Shown here: positions 4,987 to 6,370 of the stretch, piece after piece
Layout: the number at the start of each line of letters is the position of its first letter
Position numbering within the stretch: the first letter of the stretch is position 1
From: Sutterella sp.
GTDB lineage: Bacteria; Pseudomonadota; Gammaproteobacteria; Burkholderiales; Burkholderiaceae_F
Assembly: GCA_003543795.1 (NCBI GenBank)
Contig: DNBE01000156.1
Span: forward strand, 1-6,370
Length of the DNA stretch: 6,370 nt
Direction of reading: 5' to 3'
Made by a program: the position numbers and the translations under genes
Notes under the pieces: model-generated
What the model was told of the DNA's origin: nothing
Databases searched by the model: none
What the model saw: the letters and a program-made list of their open reading frames with translations, nothing else

Positions 4987-6370
4987 ATGACGAGAAAAAT
5001 CGTATCGGCCGTCGCTTTAGCTTTATTATCTTGCGGCTATTCGGTTGCCTGGGCGGCATATTTCGGTAATTTGGAAGTAACGAGCGCGCCCGAAGAAAAC
5101 TTCGCGGCTTTGGTTGAAGTCAAAGACGTCAACGCCCAAACGAAGTCGCTTTTGGCAAAACTCGCTCCCGAAGCGACCTATGAACGCTATAACCTCCCCG
5201 TGCCTTCTGCCGTCCAAGGTATGACGCTCACCTTAGCAAGCCGCAACCCGTTGCGACTTCGCATTTCGGGACGCGCTCCCGCGGCCGAACGCCAGTTCGC
5301 GCTTTTGATGGAATTGCACCAAGACGGTGAAGTCTCGGTTCGCCAATATAACGTCTTAGCGGACTCGAAAGCGGCCGTCGCGCCGAGAATTCCGACATTA
5401 GCGAAGGCGGGCGAGTCGGCTTCAAGCACCGCTCAGCCGACGCCGGCTGTGACACCCGCGGTAACCTCCGCTCCGCAAGCCAAGTCCGAGACGCCTGCCG
5501 TCGTGCAAAGCGCGACGCCGCAAACCTCTCCCGTAACGAGCGCCACTCCTCAAACTTCTAGCGCGACCGCTTCGAGCACTTCTCAAAGCCCTCTTGCGCA
5601 GATGCGCGCTCAAAATTACGATTTAACCAAACCCGTGCGCGTCGAACCCGGCTACACGCCGTGGTCTTTGGGCGTTCTCTACCACGACTTATATCCGCAG
5701 GCAAGCGTCCATCAAGTCTTAACGGCGCTCGCGATTCATAACCCCGAAGCGTTCCCGAAAGATAACGTCCTCGTTTTGAAGACGGGCGCGACCGTGACCG
5801 CGCCGCCCAAGGCTTTAGTCGAAGGAATCAATCGCGACAAGGCGGTCGAAGCCGTCCAAAAGGGAACCTCGGTTTCGGCTCTAAAGCCCAAAGCAGCGGC
5901 GCCCGCGAAACCCGTAACGCAGGCTAAACCCGTCTCGCAGGCAAAACCCATGCCGCAGGCTAAACCCGCGCCGCAACCCAAACCCGCGACCGTAGCCGCG
6001 ACAACCGAAACGCCGCCTCCTCCCCCCGCGAAACCCGTGGTTGAGGAAGACGTGCCTCGTGTCGCGCCGCCGCCTCCCGCGCCTGAACCCGAACCCGCTG
6101 CCGTGACCCAAGAGAAAAAGCCCGCGAGCGTCATGCAATTTGACGTCGAACCCGAAGAAGAAAGTTCTTCTTTGGCTTGGCTTTGGTGGATCTTGGGCGG
6201 CGGTATCGTCCTTTGCGCGGGCGCGATCGGCTATTTCTTCTGGCGAGGCCGCGGTAACCCGAAATTTGCGCGCGTCAAAGACGCCTTACAAGGCGCGGAC
6301 GACGGCCAAAGAAAAGAACCGGCTTATGAACCCGTTCAAACGGCCGAACCCTATGAGCCCGAACTTCACG
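4987..6370 (+). CDS. fimV: FimV/HubP-like polar landmark and pilus assembly protein (3' end outside window)
   Basis: FimV-type proteins are inner-membrane proteins with a periplasmic peptidoglycan-binding part and a cytoplasmic TPR part; they organise the cell pole, type IV pili and chemotaxis or motility machines. The 461 codons present run in frame to the window edge. In order: signal peptide 1-23 (MTRK, hydrophobic core, AWA before AYFG); a FimV N-terminal domain at about 24-126, ending in RQYNVLAD like the family's REYTVLLD; a Ser/Thr/Ala/Pro linker (142-204) with SATPQTS twice; the FimV LysM-like domain (about 217-272: PGYTPWSLGVLY, VLTALAIHNPEAF, VLKTGATVTAP); a Lys/Pro-rich linker (300-372) with hexapeptide repeats and PPPPP; an acidic stretch (384-392); a transmembrane helix (397-419); then the start of the cytoplasmic region. 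LLSC at 13-16 also resembles a lipobox. The expected TPR region and C-terminal FimV domain would lie downstream. Low homology in the linkers is normal for this family. Confidence 0.88.
   Translation, partial: MTRKIVSAVALALLSCGYSVAWAAYFGNLEVTSAPEENFAALVEVKDVNAQTKSLLAKLAPEATYERYNLPVPSAVQGMTLTLASRNPLRLRISGRAPAAERQFALLMELHQDGEVSVRQYNVLADSKAAVAPRIPTLAKAGESASSTAQPTPAVTPAVTSAPQAKSETPAVVQSATPQTSPVTSATPQTSSATASSTSQSPLAQMRAQNYDLTKPVRVEPGYTPWSLGVLYHDLYPQASVHQVLTALAIHNPEAFPKDNVLVLKTGATVTAPPKALVEGINRDKAVEAVQKGTSVSALKPKAAAPAKPVTQAKPVSQAKPMPQAKPAPQPKPATVAATTETPPPPPAKPVVEEDVPRVAPPPPAPEPEPAAVTQEKKPASVMQFDVEPEEESSSLAWLWWILGGGIVLCAGAIGYFFWRGRGNPKFARVKDALQGADDGQRKEPAYEPVQTAEPYEPELH
5905..5976 (+). repeat. Four in-frame 18-base repeats encoding AKPxxQ in fimV
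   Basis: Residues 307-330 of the fimV product read AKPVTQ, AKPVSQ, AKPMPQ and AKPAPQ, followed by a degenerate PKPA. The DNA copies share the GCNAAACCC core but differ at third positions, so the array is not freshly duplicated. Such Lys/Pro spacers form extended, stiff chains that span the periplasm, as in TonB; that function is inferred here. Confidence 0.85.

Noticed and set aside
5736..6138. Gly-rich - strand open frames opposite the fimV linker
   Set aside because: They are antisense readings of the Ala/Pro-rich linker codons, which automatically give Gly/Arg-rich frames.

Overview
The window looks like a chromosomal housekeeping segment of a betaproteobacterium, probably of the order Burkholderiales. 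The reasons are the psd-pssA gene pair, a pyruvoyl-type short phosphatidylserine decarboxylase that keeps a betaproteobacterial-style N-terminus, a divergent rpsT/murJ pair and a FimV-type polar/pilus protein. The moderate GC content and the near absence of the leucine codon CTG make me think of a gut lineage such as the Sutterellaceae, but that placement is a guess. I see no mobile element, tRNA, rRNA or CRISPR array.

Region 1 (1-2516, + strand) is a tight operon. It holds psd (5' end just outside the window), pssA, a fumarylacetoacetate hydrolase (FAH)-superfamily gene and a single-domain rhodanese whose GTG start overlaps the FAH stop. PssA makes phosphatidylserine from CDP-diacylglycerol and Psd decarboxylates it to phosphatidylethanolamine, so the first half is the PE synthesis pathway. 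The last two genes have no obvious link to phospholipids. The FAH-like protein keeps the fold and metal ligands but has lost several residues normally found around the active site. The operon ends at a hairpin that serves both strands.

Region 2 (2490-3039) holds rpsT (ribosomal protein S20) on the - strand. A plausible sigma70 promoter lies about 170 bases upstream of it, inside the shared rpsT/murJ intergenic region, with a GC-rich discriminator and an inverted repeat across the start site.

Region 3 (3040-4844) is murJ, the lipid II flippase, on the + strand. It ends tail-to-tail with a small acidic protein gene on the - strand; the two stop codons share the bases CTAG. I do not recognise the small protein.

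Region 4 (4845-6370) is a 142-base divergent intergenic region with a hairpin plus T-run just before a good ribosome binding site. It is followed by the first 461 codons of a fimV-like gene: signal peptide, FimV N-terminal domain, Ser/Thr/Pro linker, FimV LysM-like domain, Lys/Pro repeat linker, transmembrane helix and the start of the cytoplasmic part. It runs off the window.

No stretch longer than 300 bases lacks a gene. The most interesting candidate is the FAH-like protein with an altered active site, translationally coupled to a rhodanese inside a phospholipid operon. The rest is mostly ordinary core genome.
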